From Lithobates sylvaticus (Eukaryota > Chordata > Amphibia > Anura > Ranidae), in assembly GCA_028564925.1 (NCBI GenBank), contig CM053033.1, positions 82,621,968 to 82,685,967 of the forward strand: a stretch of DNA of 64,000 nucleotides. Reading direction: 5' to 3'. Position 1 is the stretch's first letter; each line of letters opens with the position of its first letter. Shown here in pieces: positions 52,104 through 63,291 of the stretch. The notes below the pieces were generated by a model that was not told the DNA's origin, made no database searches, and saw only the letters and a list, made by a program, of their open reading frames with translations. A program made the translations under genes and the position numbers.

Positions 52104-53494
52104 TAGGGATGAGCCAAACAGCCCCGGGTTCGGTTCGCACCAGAACCTGCGAACGGACCTAAAGTCCGTGCGAGCATAAGAACCCTATTAGTTACAATGG
52201 ATGCCAATGTTCGAACGGAGAAGATGAAGAAACTTGAAGATTTTAGGAAAGTCAAAAGTCCTGATCTTGCATACTTGACTCAAAATAGTGTAGGGGTCAA
52301 CAAGACAGCTAGCATTTTCAGGGGAGGTCAACAATGGCAGATTTTTAAAATTTTTGACACTTTTTTGGTGAAATGGTAGGGGTACTTTTGTACCCCCTTA
52401 CCATTTCACACAGGGGGGGGCAGGATCTGGGGGTCCCCTTGTTAAAGGGGGCTTCCAGATTCCGATAAGCCCCCCGCCCGCAGACCCCCACAACCAATGG
52501 CCAGGGTTGTGGGGACGAGGCCCTTGTCCTCATCAACATGGGGACAAGGTGCTTTGGGGGTCTCAGACCCCCAAAGCACCCTCCCAATGTTGAGGGCATG
52601 TGGCCTGGTACGGTTCAGGAGGGAGGGGGGGCTGCTCTCGTCCCCCCTTTTCCTGCGGCATGCCAGGTTGCGTGCTCGGATAAGGGTCTGGTATGGATTT
52701 TGAGGGGGACCCCACGCCATTTTTTTTTTTTGGCTGGGGTTCCCCTTAAAATCCATCCCAGACCTCTAGGGTCTGGTATGGATTTTGAGGGGGACCTCAC
52801 ACCATTTTTTTTTGGGCTGGGGTCCCCCTTAATATCCATAGCAGACCTGAAGGGCCTGGTTATTGAATTTTGGGGGATCCCCCACGCTTTTTTATTTTTT
52901 ATCAATGATTTTCAATGAATGACTGTTCTCTGTGTTACGGGAGCCGTCAATTCATTAGCCGCGAGTGATTTTAAATAGCTTTTTTTCCTGCAAAAATGAC
53001 ACTTTGTGCAGGGACAGTTCTAAGCACAGGAAACATGCGCCCCTTCACAGGAATACTATAGACACCCCCCAGATGTGATACTGCAATGCTGTACTAACAG
53101 CACGCACACACTAATCCCCAGAAATTGAATCACAGCACATAATGTCAGCAGTCAGCAGCACATAACACTGACACGCTGACACTGACAACACAATATGCGA
53201 GGCCTGCCGGCGCGGTGGCCTTTTATACTGTGGGGCGTGTACTAAACCCCCTGAGCTATAATTGGCCACAGGCATCCTGCCTGTGGCCAATTATGGCTCT
53301 CCTCGCCGCTGGCTCTTTGATTGGCCAAGCATGCAGGTCACAGTGCATGCTTGGCCAATCATCAGCCAGCAATGCACTGCGACTGGCGCAGTGCATTGCG
53401 GGCCGCTCGCATCACACGAATTTGATGCGAGTGGCCCAAATAGTTCTGGGCTCGCCGAGAACTGGGTTTGAATCAAACACCGGGCTCATCCCTA
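52104..53494. mobile_element. Non-autonomous hAT (GGGATGAGCC family)
   Basis: Ends TAGGGATGAGCC / complement, exact 8-bp duplication TTGTAGAG at 52096-52103 and 53495-53502. The interior contains the GC-rich block shared with 5920-6190, and two or three ~80-bp tandem units (TCTGGTATGGATTTTGAGGG at 52687 and 52769). Related ends and interior recur at 63292. No transposase. Confidence 0.92.
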
Positions 53495-53603
53495 TTGTAG
53501 AGGTATAAAAGTAGATCACGTTAGCATCGTGAGTTGCATAGATCAACTGTGGGAATCAGCACATTAAGGCACATAACACGACCAAGAGTTTTGGGAAACG
53601 CAT

Positions 53604-56600
53604 TCACTCTGGGGCAAGGGTCAGAGGACTAGCTATCCATCTGCTCCAGATTTTATGGAATGTCTTGTTCCGTTTCCAGAGTTCAAATGTAAGTTTATAT
53701 AGCGGTATAGAGTGATTAATTAGTTTTAACCATAGGGATTTCAGGGAAGTGTTCCCTTCCAAGATAGCAAGATGTTTTTTTTTTTTAACATAGAAGTACA
53801 GAATACGAAGTAATCTCTTAGCATGTGGTGATATGTATAGTTCCCCAAAGATACCCCGGAGACAATTCTTAGGGTGAGCAATATTCAGGAGACCTATTGC
53901 TGATGAAATGAAACAACCCACTTCTGTCCAGAAGTCTTGGACCACTGGACATGACCAGAAACAGTGGAGGAAGTCGGCAATCTGGCCACAGCCCCTGAAG
54001 CACTCAGCTGACGGTGTCAATGCCATTTTATATAACCTGGCTGATGTAAGGTGAGAGTGATGAAAGATTTTAATATGTATAATTTGGTCCCTAGATGAAA
54101 TAACTTTGTTTTGTATCTTTCACTAAATTTGGACCAGTCATCATCTGTCAGGGAGATGTCCATAGAGGTCCACTTTGCCTGAGCCCTACGGAATCTAGGA
54201 TTAAAATCAGTAACGAGGGCATCATAGTAGGTAGAGACAAGTTTAGTGGGGTCAGGGTGCCTTAGCAATTTCTCCAGTGGGGGTATGATTGTAGGGTCAT
54301 CCAAGGAACCAAACTGGGTACGAACAGCATGTCGGAGCTGATAGTAATAGAATAGGTATTAGCGTGGCAGGTCAATGTCAGTACGCAGCTGGTGGAAAGA
54401 TTTGAAGCCTTGTGCATCATATAAGTGACAAAGGTATTTAACCCCTTTAGAGTACCAACGATTGCGGTCAGGTAGTGAGTACAGTTCCTGTAGATTGGGA
54501 TTAAACCCCAGAGGGTTATTGGGGGAAGTCAGCCAGGATTGTTTAGATAACTTTGAGACAATGGTGCAAAATATTGAAAGGGAGGGTTTTAATATTGATG
54601 TGCCGGGACGGTCTGAGACCCGGCCTCTATAGATAATGTTATGGAGGGTCTCTAGGGAAGACGCAATGGCTCCCTCCGTGGTGGTACATGCATTCCCTGC
54701 AGCCAGTCATGTACATGGACCAGTTGAGACCCTAGATAGTATAGGAAAAAGTTAGGAAACGCCAAGCCTGCCAGATTCGTTTTCAGCCTTATGCCCCGTA
54801 CACACGGTCGGATTTTCCGACGGAAAATGTCCTATCGGACCATGTTGTCGGAAATTCCGACCGTGTGTGGGCTCCATCGGACTTTTTCCGTCGGAATTTC
54901 CGACGGAAAAAGTTTGAGATACTGCTCTCAAATTTTCCAACAACAAAGTCCTATCGGACTTTTTCCGATCGTGTGTAGCGAATTCCGACGGACAAAGTGC
55001 CACGCATGCTCAGATCACATTACAAGACCAAAGCTATTGGTTACTAGCCTCTACGTAGTCCCGTCGTACGCAACGAATGTCACCACGTTCAGGAAGATCG
55101 AATTTTCCGACAACTTTGTCCGACCGTGTGTATGCAACACTAGTGTTGGAAAAAATCCGACGGATTTTGTGGTCGGAATTTCCGACCGTGTGTACAGGGC
55201 ATTAGAGTTTCCAGCGCCACCCGAGGGGATTGGCCATTCCATGGGAATGCCGTGCAGATCGTGTCAATACATTTAAAAATAGACTTAGGGATTATACAAG
55301 AGGAGTTCACCAGAACATACAGTAATTTAGGTAAGTAGATCATTTTAAGGGCATTGGCTCTGCCCATAAGATCCAAAGGCAAGTCCATCCATCGTCTGGT
55401 TTGCTCTTGTATTTGAGATAATAGGGGTTCAAGGTTATTGACTATGTAGGTAGACAAAGGTGTCTGCACCATGACTCCAAGATACCTAAAGGAGAACACA
55501 ACCTGTAATCAGGAGTTCGAGTGAATCTGGGAGGCCGCAGCAGTGTCCAAGGGAAAAAGATTTGACTTATCCCAATTCACCCGGAATCCAGAGTAGTCGC
55601 CAAAGGTGTTAATTTGAGGAGAGCAATATGTGGAGGGACTCATGAGTGTCAGCCAGGTATACCAGGGTATCATCCACCTATAGCGAAACTTGTTCCTCTA
55701 TAGTGACAATGGGAAGACCCTTAATTAAGGGGGAGGAGAGAATTCATACTGCAAGTGGCTCCACAGCCAGGCCAAAGAGGAGAGGTAAAAATGGACACCC
55801 CTGCCTTGTGCCTCTGGTAATCGGGAAAGAATCGGTTACATGCGAGTTGACTCGGATACGAGCGTCTGGAGAGGTATAGAGAAGTTTTATCCAAGCTATC
55901 ACCCAGGGGCCAAAGCCATACAGCTGTAATACCTGAAAGAAATAAGGCCATTCCACACTATCAAAGGCTTTGCAGGTGTCTAGGGATACGATAGCAAGGG
56001 TAGGGGAACAGTCATGTGGGTATTGCATATTGTGGAACAGTCTACGAATGTTCATTCTAGTGGACCTGCCTGGTATAAAGCCCCCTTGATCACTGTTGAC
56101 CAGAGTCACAACTACTTTGGCCAGGATTTTAACATCCACATCAATAAGGGATATCGGGCGATATGAATCACACTTAAGAGGGTCTTTGCGGGATTTTAAT
56201 AGCAGTATAATATCAGAGCTTCACGCATGGAGGGGGGGAGAGTTCCGATATCCACGGCCTTGTTATATGTATGTAATAGAAAAGGGCATATTAGTTCCTT
56301 GAACTGGGCATACCTTTCGGCTGGAAAACAATCCAGGCCTGGTGTTTTATGTGTTGGTAATTGCGAAATGGCAGCAGCGATCTCGTCAACCGAGATAGGT
56401 GCCTCCAACTCATCTGTCCCCTTAGGCGATAGGGAGGGGAGAGATATGTCGGCCATGTAATCTTTTAGTTGGGCTTCGGTGTCATCAACTCTAGATGTGT
56501 AAACATTTTTGTAAAAGTTTAGGAAAGTCTCCATGATATCCTCTGGGGTATCGCTAATCTGGCCCTGTGTAGTTAGTATACGTGGGATAGAAATAGGAGG

Positions 56601-57233
56601 GTGGTCGGGTCTGGTCAGGTATGCCAGGAAGCGACCAGCTTTGTTACTATGCTCAAATACTTTCTGGGTGGTGTGCAACATGCGTTTTTGTGTAGGATCT
56701 AACAAATGGAGTTTGTACTCCCTGCGGCTCTGCAGCCATGTATTTCTCGTGTCAGAATCAGGGTTAGTAGCATAGGCAGATTCTGCTGTTAACATGGCTG
56801 TTTCCAATTCCTCAGTGCATTGCCTATTATTTTTGCATATAACACCAGTGATAGACATAAAGGTACCCCTCAGCATGGTTTTAAAGACCTTCCACTCTGG
56901 ATGAATCCACTGTACCCAGGTTATCTTTCCAGTAGCCAACAATGCCCATTCTACATTCTCCCTGCACCACCTCATCCTCCAGCCAAGAAGAATTCAAGCG
57001 CCAAATAGTAGGGCCCGAGCCTGGGAGGAGGAGGAGGTCCACAGAGATCTGGGCGTGATCTGAGACCCCACTAGGCAAGTAGGACACTGCAGACACAATG
57101 GGAAGGGTGTCTCTCGTGGCAAACGCCAGGTCAATCCGAGACATGGTGCGGAAAGAGTGGCAGGAGTATTGACAAACATCTGGATGTTTCCAGCGCCATA
57201 CCTCCGTGAGACCATAAACTGTGCCCAGTCCAC
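53604..57233 (-). pseudogene. Tx1/L1-type LINE ORF2, decayed
   Basis: Reading leftward: the end of the endonuclease (SRIDLAFATRDTLP, GVSDHAQISVDLLL), the linker (DSDTRNTWLQSRREYKLHLL), reverse transcriptase motifs (KTPGLDCFPAERY, GGFIPGRSTRMNIRRLFHN, LDTCKAFDSVEWPYFF, GTRQGCPFLPLLF), MFSFRYLGVMV, and the C-terminal zinc-like motif CFRGCGQIADFLHCFWSCP. Frame changes occur near 57140, 56200, 55744 and 54310. The catalytic YADD is read as stop-V-D-D near 55680. MITE-A copy 3 interrupts it at 54792-55201. Inactive. Confidence 0.9.
54792..55201. mobile_element. MITE-A copy 3
   Basis: Ends TGCCCCGTACACACGGTCGG / complement, exact TTA at 54789-54791 and 55202-55204. 410 bp; the best-preserved A copy in the window. 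Confidence 0.93.
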
Positions 57234-57340
57234 AAAGGAGGGGGAGGGTCTACCACCACCCCCCCAGGCGGTCCCTTGATGGGTCTAAGATGGCATTGAA
57301 GTCGCCCACATAAAGTAGGGGGCCTGATTTACAAATACCT

Positions 57341-57662
57341 CAATGGTGATCCCAGCATAGGAGAAAAGGTATTCAGTCTCTGGGAGTGTAAGAGGACATG
57401 GGCCACACAATAAGATCGGCAAAGAGGTTCAACCTAAAGATGCGCAGGGGTTTTTCACTGTCAGGGCGATAAGGGTTTGGAACTCTCTTCCACAATTGGT
57501 GGTGTCAGCAAGGTAGTATTGACATTTTTAAAAGACTCCTGGACGTGAACACAACATACAGGAATATGGGAAATGATTATCGACACTGACACACGTACAC
57601 CGATACAGGTTGAACTGGATGGACTATTGTCTTTATTCAACCTTGCTTACTATGTAACTATA
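57341..57662 (+). mobile_element. CR1/L2-type LINE 3' part, right half
   Basis: Continues the left half after the target duplication GATTTACAAATACCT and ends with GGTTGAACTGGATGGACTAT and TTACTATGTAACTATATAA, the recognisable 3' terminus of a common frog CR1-type family. Confidence 0.8.
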
Positions 57663-57912
57663 TAATGTATTATCACTGCAAAACGGGGAATCCCAGGCTG
57701 GCCTATTATACCTTTAATCCTAATGAGAGTCTGAGTATTCTAGACCTTAGGGTGTGTCCCTTTACATAGCAATAGGATAACAATGTCCAGGATGCAAGGG
57801 CTCGCAATGATCTTCACCGGCAAGTTGGAGCTCATAGAACAAGAATCCTAAGTGCGGCACGGTAATATGTAATCAAAGCAAAACAGGTGTGCCTGGCTAG
57901 TAGTAATCCTTA

Positions 57913-58336
57913 TGCCCCGTACACACGATCAGAAATTCGGCCAGCAAAAGACCAATGAGAGCTTTTGGTTGGAAAATGCGACCGTGATTATGCTCCATTG
58001 GACTTTTGCTGGCCGAATTCCAGCCAGCAAAAGATTGAGAGCATGTTTTCAATTTTTCAGTCGAAAAAAGTTCTGATCAGAGATTCCGATCGCCTGTAGC
58101 AATTCCGACGCGCAAAATTCATACGCATGTTTGGAAACAATTCGACACATGCTTGGAAGCATTAAACCTAATTTTCTCGGCTCGTTGTAGTGTTGTACAT
58201 CACCGCGTTTTTGGCGGTCGAAAGTTCAGTTAACTTTTGTGTGACCGTATGTATGCAAGCCAAGCTTGAGCGGATTTCCGTCGGAAAAAACATCCAAGAT
58301 TTTTCTGATGGAAAATCAGCTCGTGTGTAAGCGGCA
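57913..58336. mobile_element. MITE-B copy 3
   Basis: Ends TGCCCCGTACACACGATC and (inward) TGCCGCTTACACACGA, exact TTA at 57910-57912 and 58337-58339. The interior carries the GCCAGCAAAAG arms of family B. Confidence 0.92.
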
Positions 58337-58339
58337 TTA

Positions 58340-58392
58340 GGCTGCTTTCACACTGAGGTGCTTTACAGGCGCTATATCGCTAAAAAATCTTT
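58340..58392. mobile_element. Fragment of the 22927-type MITE
   Basis: GGCTGCTTTCACACTGAGGT and GCTTTACAGGCGC match the end of the element at 22927-23377. It abuts MITE-B copy 3 on the left and the LTR fossil on the right. Confidence 0.6.
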
Positions 58393-59308
58393 TGGGTTAT
58401 TTATTTGGAAAAAAGACAAAGTCTCTCAATAAAGGGTAGAGGGTTAGGGGTGAGTTCAGGTACTTAAATTGCAGGGTGAAAATATTAGAAGAATCCAGAG
58501 AATATGACTGTTCCACACACTGAATTCCTGCAACCCCCGAATAGGACTCTCTCACTAGGCCTAGCAGCCGATGGGATGCTCGGTAAAGTCTCTGCCACAG
58601 ACTTGTAAGTTACAGTTGAGCGTCACTGAGGGATTATATGAATTTTAAAGAGCTAACATATGGTACCAGTTTCTCTCAGCCGATCCGGCGATACCGTATG
58701 AGTGTTGATCCAGGTTACGTCCTTCAACTAAGTCTCCAGGCTCCTCCAAAGAAGCCAGTCTTGCGCATGGCCTTCTCCTGAAGGAGTCCTCCCCTGGGGT
58801 TCCTCAGTTGCTGGGCCTCTCCCTTCAGATGAGATGGCACCGGACCTTCCTTGGATCAGTAGGCTCTGAAAGTCACTCAGGCCCATCCCTGCAGTTGCGT
58901 TGCCTCGGGCCAGCCAGCCCCGAGACACAGGATGCACGGTTCCGCACCCCAGGCCAGGAGGGCCATGAGGCTGGGTCAGGAGGACCACCAGAACCAAACA
59001 GACAGAAAAAACTCCCCCAACATGGCGTCGGTACCTTAAATACCACCTCCCAGAATGCACAGCAGGAGAACACTCCCACTGGGCTGGTTCCGAGAGATAA
59101 GTGGCCTTCAATGCATCCAACTAGACTATGTTTCCACTCTTGCCGGCAGTGACAGCAACACCTGCTGTCAAGGAGAACCCAGTGTAACCAAGCTGGACTG
59201 GTACTGAAACCCGAAATTTAAAGAAATTAGCCTGAAGCCCAACTGTGGCTTCAGGCAACTTCATTTTTGAAAAACAATAGAGCCTGCTTGTCAGGAGCCA
59301 GCGCTACA
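58393..59308 (-). mobile_element. Solo LTR fossil, copy 2
   Basis: Related along its length to 32536-33627 in the same orientation (GTCTCTGCCACAGACTTG, CGGCGATACCGTATGAGT, CTCAGTTGCTGGGCCTCTCC, CCCAACTGTGGCTTCAGG) and ending GCGCTACA. On the minus strand a TATA-like GGTATTTAAGG near 59035 suggests the LTR reads leftward. The left edge is cut short. Family unknown. Confidence 0.6.
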
Positions 59309-59980
59309 TATATTTAATAGTGACCCTCCTTCCCGTCATCTTTTGATCTTAAAATTGAAGGAGTTAAGCAGGAAATTCTCTGCCAAACAGCGGCTGCATA
59401 GATAGAGAGAGAAATCTTTCCGTGTATGGCCAGCTTAACTGTCCCTTTTAATTTTGGTGCCATAACCCCAAAGGTTCTCGCTGCTGAGAGCTAATGCAGT
59501 GCAAAACAAGTATACAGCAAGTAAAACCAGGACATCTGATTAGCACACTTATTCCAGATCAGTGACTCTGAAAGACTTGAATCCAGAGGATTAGCATAAC
59601 AGTTTGGTAACTAGCATTTTCGGAAGCAGAGATTAGTAATAACAAGTCTCTGTTAACAATTGGTAGGAAACAGAATAGAGAAAGTGCAGATAATCGCAGG
59701 TGATTATGAATTAGATGTCCCAGCATACCCCTAATAGGACCTCCTGCGACTTGCAGGAGGGCCCGAAGTCCCTAGACTGTGTATAAAGTAGCCTTTTATA
59801 GCAAGCATCACTAAATGGCAGACCACAGCTGGACAGCGATGGCCCCACCATTTAGCTGATGGTTCTTCTGCTGAAGGTAGAACAGTTCTGGACAAAGAGT
59901 GGAAGCGATAGCTTCTGGAGATAACTTTTCAAGTTAACCAGCCTGTAATTGGTTGCTAGGATGCAGGACGTGAAGTGAAG
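59309..59980. other. Intergenic sequence, nothing recognised
   Basis: No gene or repeat supported. Confidence 0.5.
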
Positions 59981-60385
59981 GGGGGCAGAGGACACTACTT
60001 CGGGGGGGGGGGGGGTACCATTATGGGGGGGTTAGGTGAAGGGTGGCAGAGGGCACTGCTGTGGGGGGGGATAGGACCGTGAAGGGGCATAGGACACGGC
60101 AGAGGACACAATGTGATGGGGTGATGTGAAGGGGGGCAGAGAACACTACTCTGAAGGGGTGATATGAAGGGGGTAGAGAACATTACTGGTGAGTGATGTG
60201 AAGGGGAGCAGAGAACACTACTGTGGGGGTGATGCGAAGGAAGGGAGTGGACATCGCTTTTGGGGGATGATAGAAAGAGGGGGCAGAGGACACTACTGTC
60301 GAGGGGAGATATGAAGGGGCAGAGGACACGTGAAGGAGGCAAAAGAACACCACTGTGAAGGGGTGATGTGAAGGGGGCAGTCTGG
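59981..60385. repeat. G-rich ~40-bp minisatellite, left block
   Basis: Irregular units with GTGATGTGAAGGGGGGCAGA and GAACACTACTGTGGGGG. The same array resumes at 60895-61080. Confidence 0.9.
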
Positions 60386-60494
60386 GCTGGCCCAAGACAT
60401 TGTGCTGCCTGGGTCCAAGAATGAAATGCTGCCACCCCTCTCCTCTATAAAAAAAATCACCCCCACATCCATTCTTTTATGTCATGATAACTAT

Positions 60495-60895
60495 ATACTC
60501 ATTAGTGCCCCCCAGTGCAGCCTCATCAGTGTCCATCAGTGCTACCTCATCAGTACCCACCAGTGCCACCTCATCAGTGTCCATCAGTGCCACCTCATCA
60601 GTGCCCACCAGTGCAGCATATTAATGCCCACCAGTGCAGCATATTAGTGCCCACCAGTGCAGCCTATCAGTGCCCATAAGTTTCCATCAGTGCCATCTCA
60701 TCAGTGCCCACCAGTGGAGCCTACCAGTGTCCATCAGTGCAGCCTATCAGTGCCTACCAGTGGAGCCTATCAGTGTCCATCAGTGCAGCCTATCAGTGCC
60801 CATCAGTGCAGCCTATCAGTGCCCATCAGCGCAGCCTATCAGTGTCCAGCAGTGCAGCCTATCAGTGTCCAGCAGTTCCCATCAGTGCAGCTTAT
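60495..60895 (+). repeat. 23-bp minisatellite
   Basis: Units close to CAGTGCAGCCTATCAGTGCC plus CAT, exactly 23 bp apart at 60781, 60804 and 60827. It lies inside the interruption of the 40-bp array. Confidence 0.95.
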
Positions 60896-61080
60896 GAGGG
60901 GGAGCAGAGAACACTATTGTGGAGGGTGATGTAAAGGGAGGGAGAGGACACTGCTATGGGGGGATGATGTATAGGAAGTGATGGAGGAAATTGCTGTGAA
61001 AGGGAGATTGTGATATGCAGGGGAGCTGAGAATTTTAGAAAGGGATTGGGGTATAAGAGGAGGGGGGCTGTGATATGAAG
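60896..61080. repeat. G-rich ~40-bp minisatellite, right block
   Basis: GAGCAGAGAACACTATTGTG and GATGATGTATAGGAAG continue the left block. Confidence 0.8.
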
Positions 61081-61984
61081 GACCTGAGCCATCGCACAAA
61101 CATGCAATTCGGACCTCTGGTGGAAGGAAATTTTTGTGACCGGACCTCCATGAATTTTAAATCAATACCCATGCTTTATAGCAACAAACTTCTCTGCTCC
61201 TTCAGCCTGGCCATTTAGCCTCTCAACAGCTGTAAAATCAGCAGTAATTCTGTCGCAGGTCATGTGGCCACTGTCAAGCGCATCAAACAACATTCTCGTT
61301 GCCCCCTATTGGGTTGCATAATGCAGTGTAAGGAGGCCCAGCAGGACGCATTTCAACGTGCCCTCGAGGGATCACAAAATACATAGAAAACAAAAAACAG
61401 TTAATGATAAGCAGAAAGTAGCTGCTCTACTCCTGGAGGGAAGGGAATTAGTGTGTTCATAAAAATCATATTGTCAGCACAATAAAAAATGATCTCTCTA
61501 GTGACACTTTGCCAGGTCCTCAAAGAGGATTGAAAATAATGAGCTGGCAGCTGAGTGGGGGGGACAAGGGTGTAGTGATGTCGACAAGGCTGGCTGGTGC
61601 TAAACATTGCACCGACAGCAGAGTTTTTTTTAGAACCCCGATCTGTACTTCGATTTATAAATGTCTGAGAAAATCCCCCTGAATCCTGCAATTTACTTAG
61701 CAAAAATGGGTCCATTTTACTAACAGTTAAAGGAGTACTAAAGTCACACTCATTACATTTAACACTTGTTGTCTATCAAGGTACATTTATAAATGCGATG
61801 GGAGACAAGTGGTTAAAGAATAACTCCTATGGGTGATCTATGTACATTGTAGGGATTTTAACGAACTTTGTCGCAGATTTCTACCTGAATTTGTTATTCT
61901 GAAGGAAAAGCTGTTTGCCTGTGTCCATGCGCACAGTGAATGTGCATGGGAGTGATTTTTTTTTTGGGGGGGGGGGGCGCAAAG
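61081..61984. other. Intergenic sequence, little recognised
   Basis: No gene supported. A G-run at 61966-61977 precedes the next minisatellite. Confidence 0.5.
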
Positions 61985-62255
61985 CCTCACTGTGCCCATC
62001 AAACGCAGCCACTGTGCCATCAAATGTAGCCACTGTGCCCATCAAACGCAGCCACTGTGCCCATCAAATGCTGCAACTGTGCCCAACAAATGCTGCAACT
62101 GTGCCCATCAAATGCTGCAACTGTATCATCAAATGCTGCCACTGTGCCCATCAAATGCTCCCACTGTGCAATGAAATGCTCCCACTGTGCCCATCAAATG
62201 CTCCCACTGTGCCCATCAAATGCTCCCACTGTGCCCATCAAATGCTGCCACTGGG
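61985..62255 (+). repeat. 22-bp minisatellite
   Basis: Units close to GCTGCCACTGTGCCCATCAA plus AT. This is the complement-strand relative of the 24-bp array at 45029-46058. Confidence 0.92.
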
Positions 62256-62480
62256 CTCCCGCGGGCGGTGTCCTCCATGTCCTCAAAGTCTTCTCCTGTT
62301 TTCTTCTCCCGTCCTCTCCTATGATTGGATGCCTGATAGGCGTCCAATCACAACACCTGTCGTTTCAGGTGACGGGTAACAGACCCGAGCACCTGATTGG
62401 CAGAGAGGTGGTTCAGTGTTAGGAAAGCGAATATTCATTTGCTTTTCTAACACAGCTGGGTGAACTGCGAGCGCCAAGCA
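62256..62480. other. Flank of the minisatellite with small hairpins
   Basis: Contains a hairpin GTTAGGAAAGCGAAT ... TTTGCTTTTCTAAC at 62417-62453 and a dyad GATTGGATGCCTGATAGG/CGTCCAATC. Probably part of a DNA transposon; ends not found. Confidence 0.4.
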
Positions 62481-63290
62481 TGACGCTCTCTGTTTACCTA
62501 TGTTCTGTCCCCAGATACGCTGGTTTCAACATTTACACTACAACCTTGTTTGCGGTCACCTCCGCTACTGTGCACTTTCCCATTCTTGCCCATCACCGCA
62601 TTCGCATTTATGCCGCCTCAGCTCCCGTGGAGAAGTTGTATTCCTGGCCCACCTTGCGCCTGCCATGATGCACTGCACTCGCTGTCTTGGTTGGTGAGTG
62701 TGTTTGGATAACCATCTATACACACCAAAAATTTATTTTTATCTTTCTACTCTTTTACAATTCTAGTATGATCCATTATATTTATATACATTTATTCCAT
62801 AGGAATTTTGGCTGCATCAGCTCCTGATGAGTGGAATGATTATCCACGAAACCCGTGGATAATCAGCTTTACTTTAATGCCCCAGCTACACCTCATATGG
62901 AATCATACTGTGTCGGTGCCAGGCATGTTATCGTTGGCCGCATTGTGTTATACTTTTTAAGCCATTTACCAACCCAATTATGCGCTTTTATTGCTACTAT
63001 ATATGTACCTTTTTATTATACTCATGCCATGTGTACGCTACCTGCATGTATATGAAGCTGTCATTCCTCGTTGTCTATATATATATATGTGTATGTTGAC
63101 AATAAATATTCCATGGTAAAATTGAAACATGGTGTAATTTACCTCCACTATCCTAGTTGCTTCATTTAAAGTCCCAATCTTCCCTTTACAGATATACAGA
63201 GGTTGGATCAAATTGATCTATCATATCAGAGTGATCCAAATGAATATAAGTAATAATATAATATAATAATATATAATAATATATTATACA
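62481..63290. other. Probable retroelement-derived sequence around the hammerhead motif
   Basis: An exon-like stretch 62514-62692 is bounded by CCCCAG and GTGAGT, but its frames resemble no family I know. An AATAAATATTCC polyadenylation-like signal lies at about 63104. No reverse transcriptase was seen. Confidence 0.3.
62800..62875 (+). ncRNA. Decayed hammerhead-ribozyme-like motif
   Basis: CTGATGA (62824-62830), a 5-bp stem II GTGGA/TCCAC (62831-62835, 62843-62847) and GAAA (62848-62851) are spaced as in hammerhead ribozymes. ACCCGTG follows, comparable to the short stem III of Penelope-type hammerheads. The base at the cleavage position is G, which hammerheads do not cut, and stem I is weak. 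It is therefore likely an inactive relic, perhaps of a Penelope-like or similar retroelement end. Confidence 0.5.
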
Positions 63291-63291
63291 G

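Larger units (their letters stand above)
51944..57325 (-). mobile_element. Tx1/L1-type LINE, 5'-truncated, with nested insertions
   Basis: A poly-T (the reversed A tail) at 51944 and a 15-bp duplication GATTTACAAATACCT at 51929-51943 and 57326-57340 define a minus-strand LINE insertion into the CR1 copy. It carries a hAT (52104-53494) in its 3' UTR and MITE-A copy 3 (54792-55201) in its coding region. Net LINE length is about 3.56 kb, truncated within the endonuclease. Confidence 0.92.

Noticed and set aside
53215-53508. 97-codon frame with palindromic GCATGCTTGGCCAATC words
   Set aside because: Inside the hAT at 52104-53494; an inverted-repeat shadow.
58728-59152. Frames of 114-130 codons on both strands
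   Set aside because: They fall inside the LTR fossil and have the mixed composition of its GC-rich part.
62514-62692. Exon-like frame between CCCCAG and GTGAGT
   Set aside because: Two frames are open with unrelated, Cys/His-rich content; it sits in repeat-like sequence near the hammerhead relic; no family recognised.
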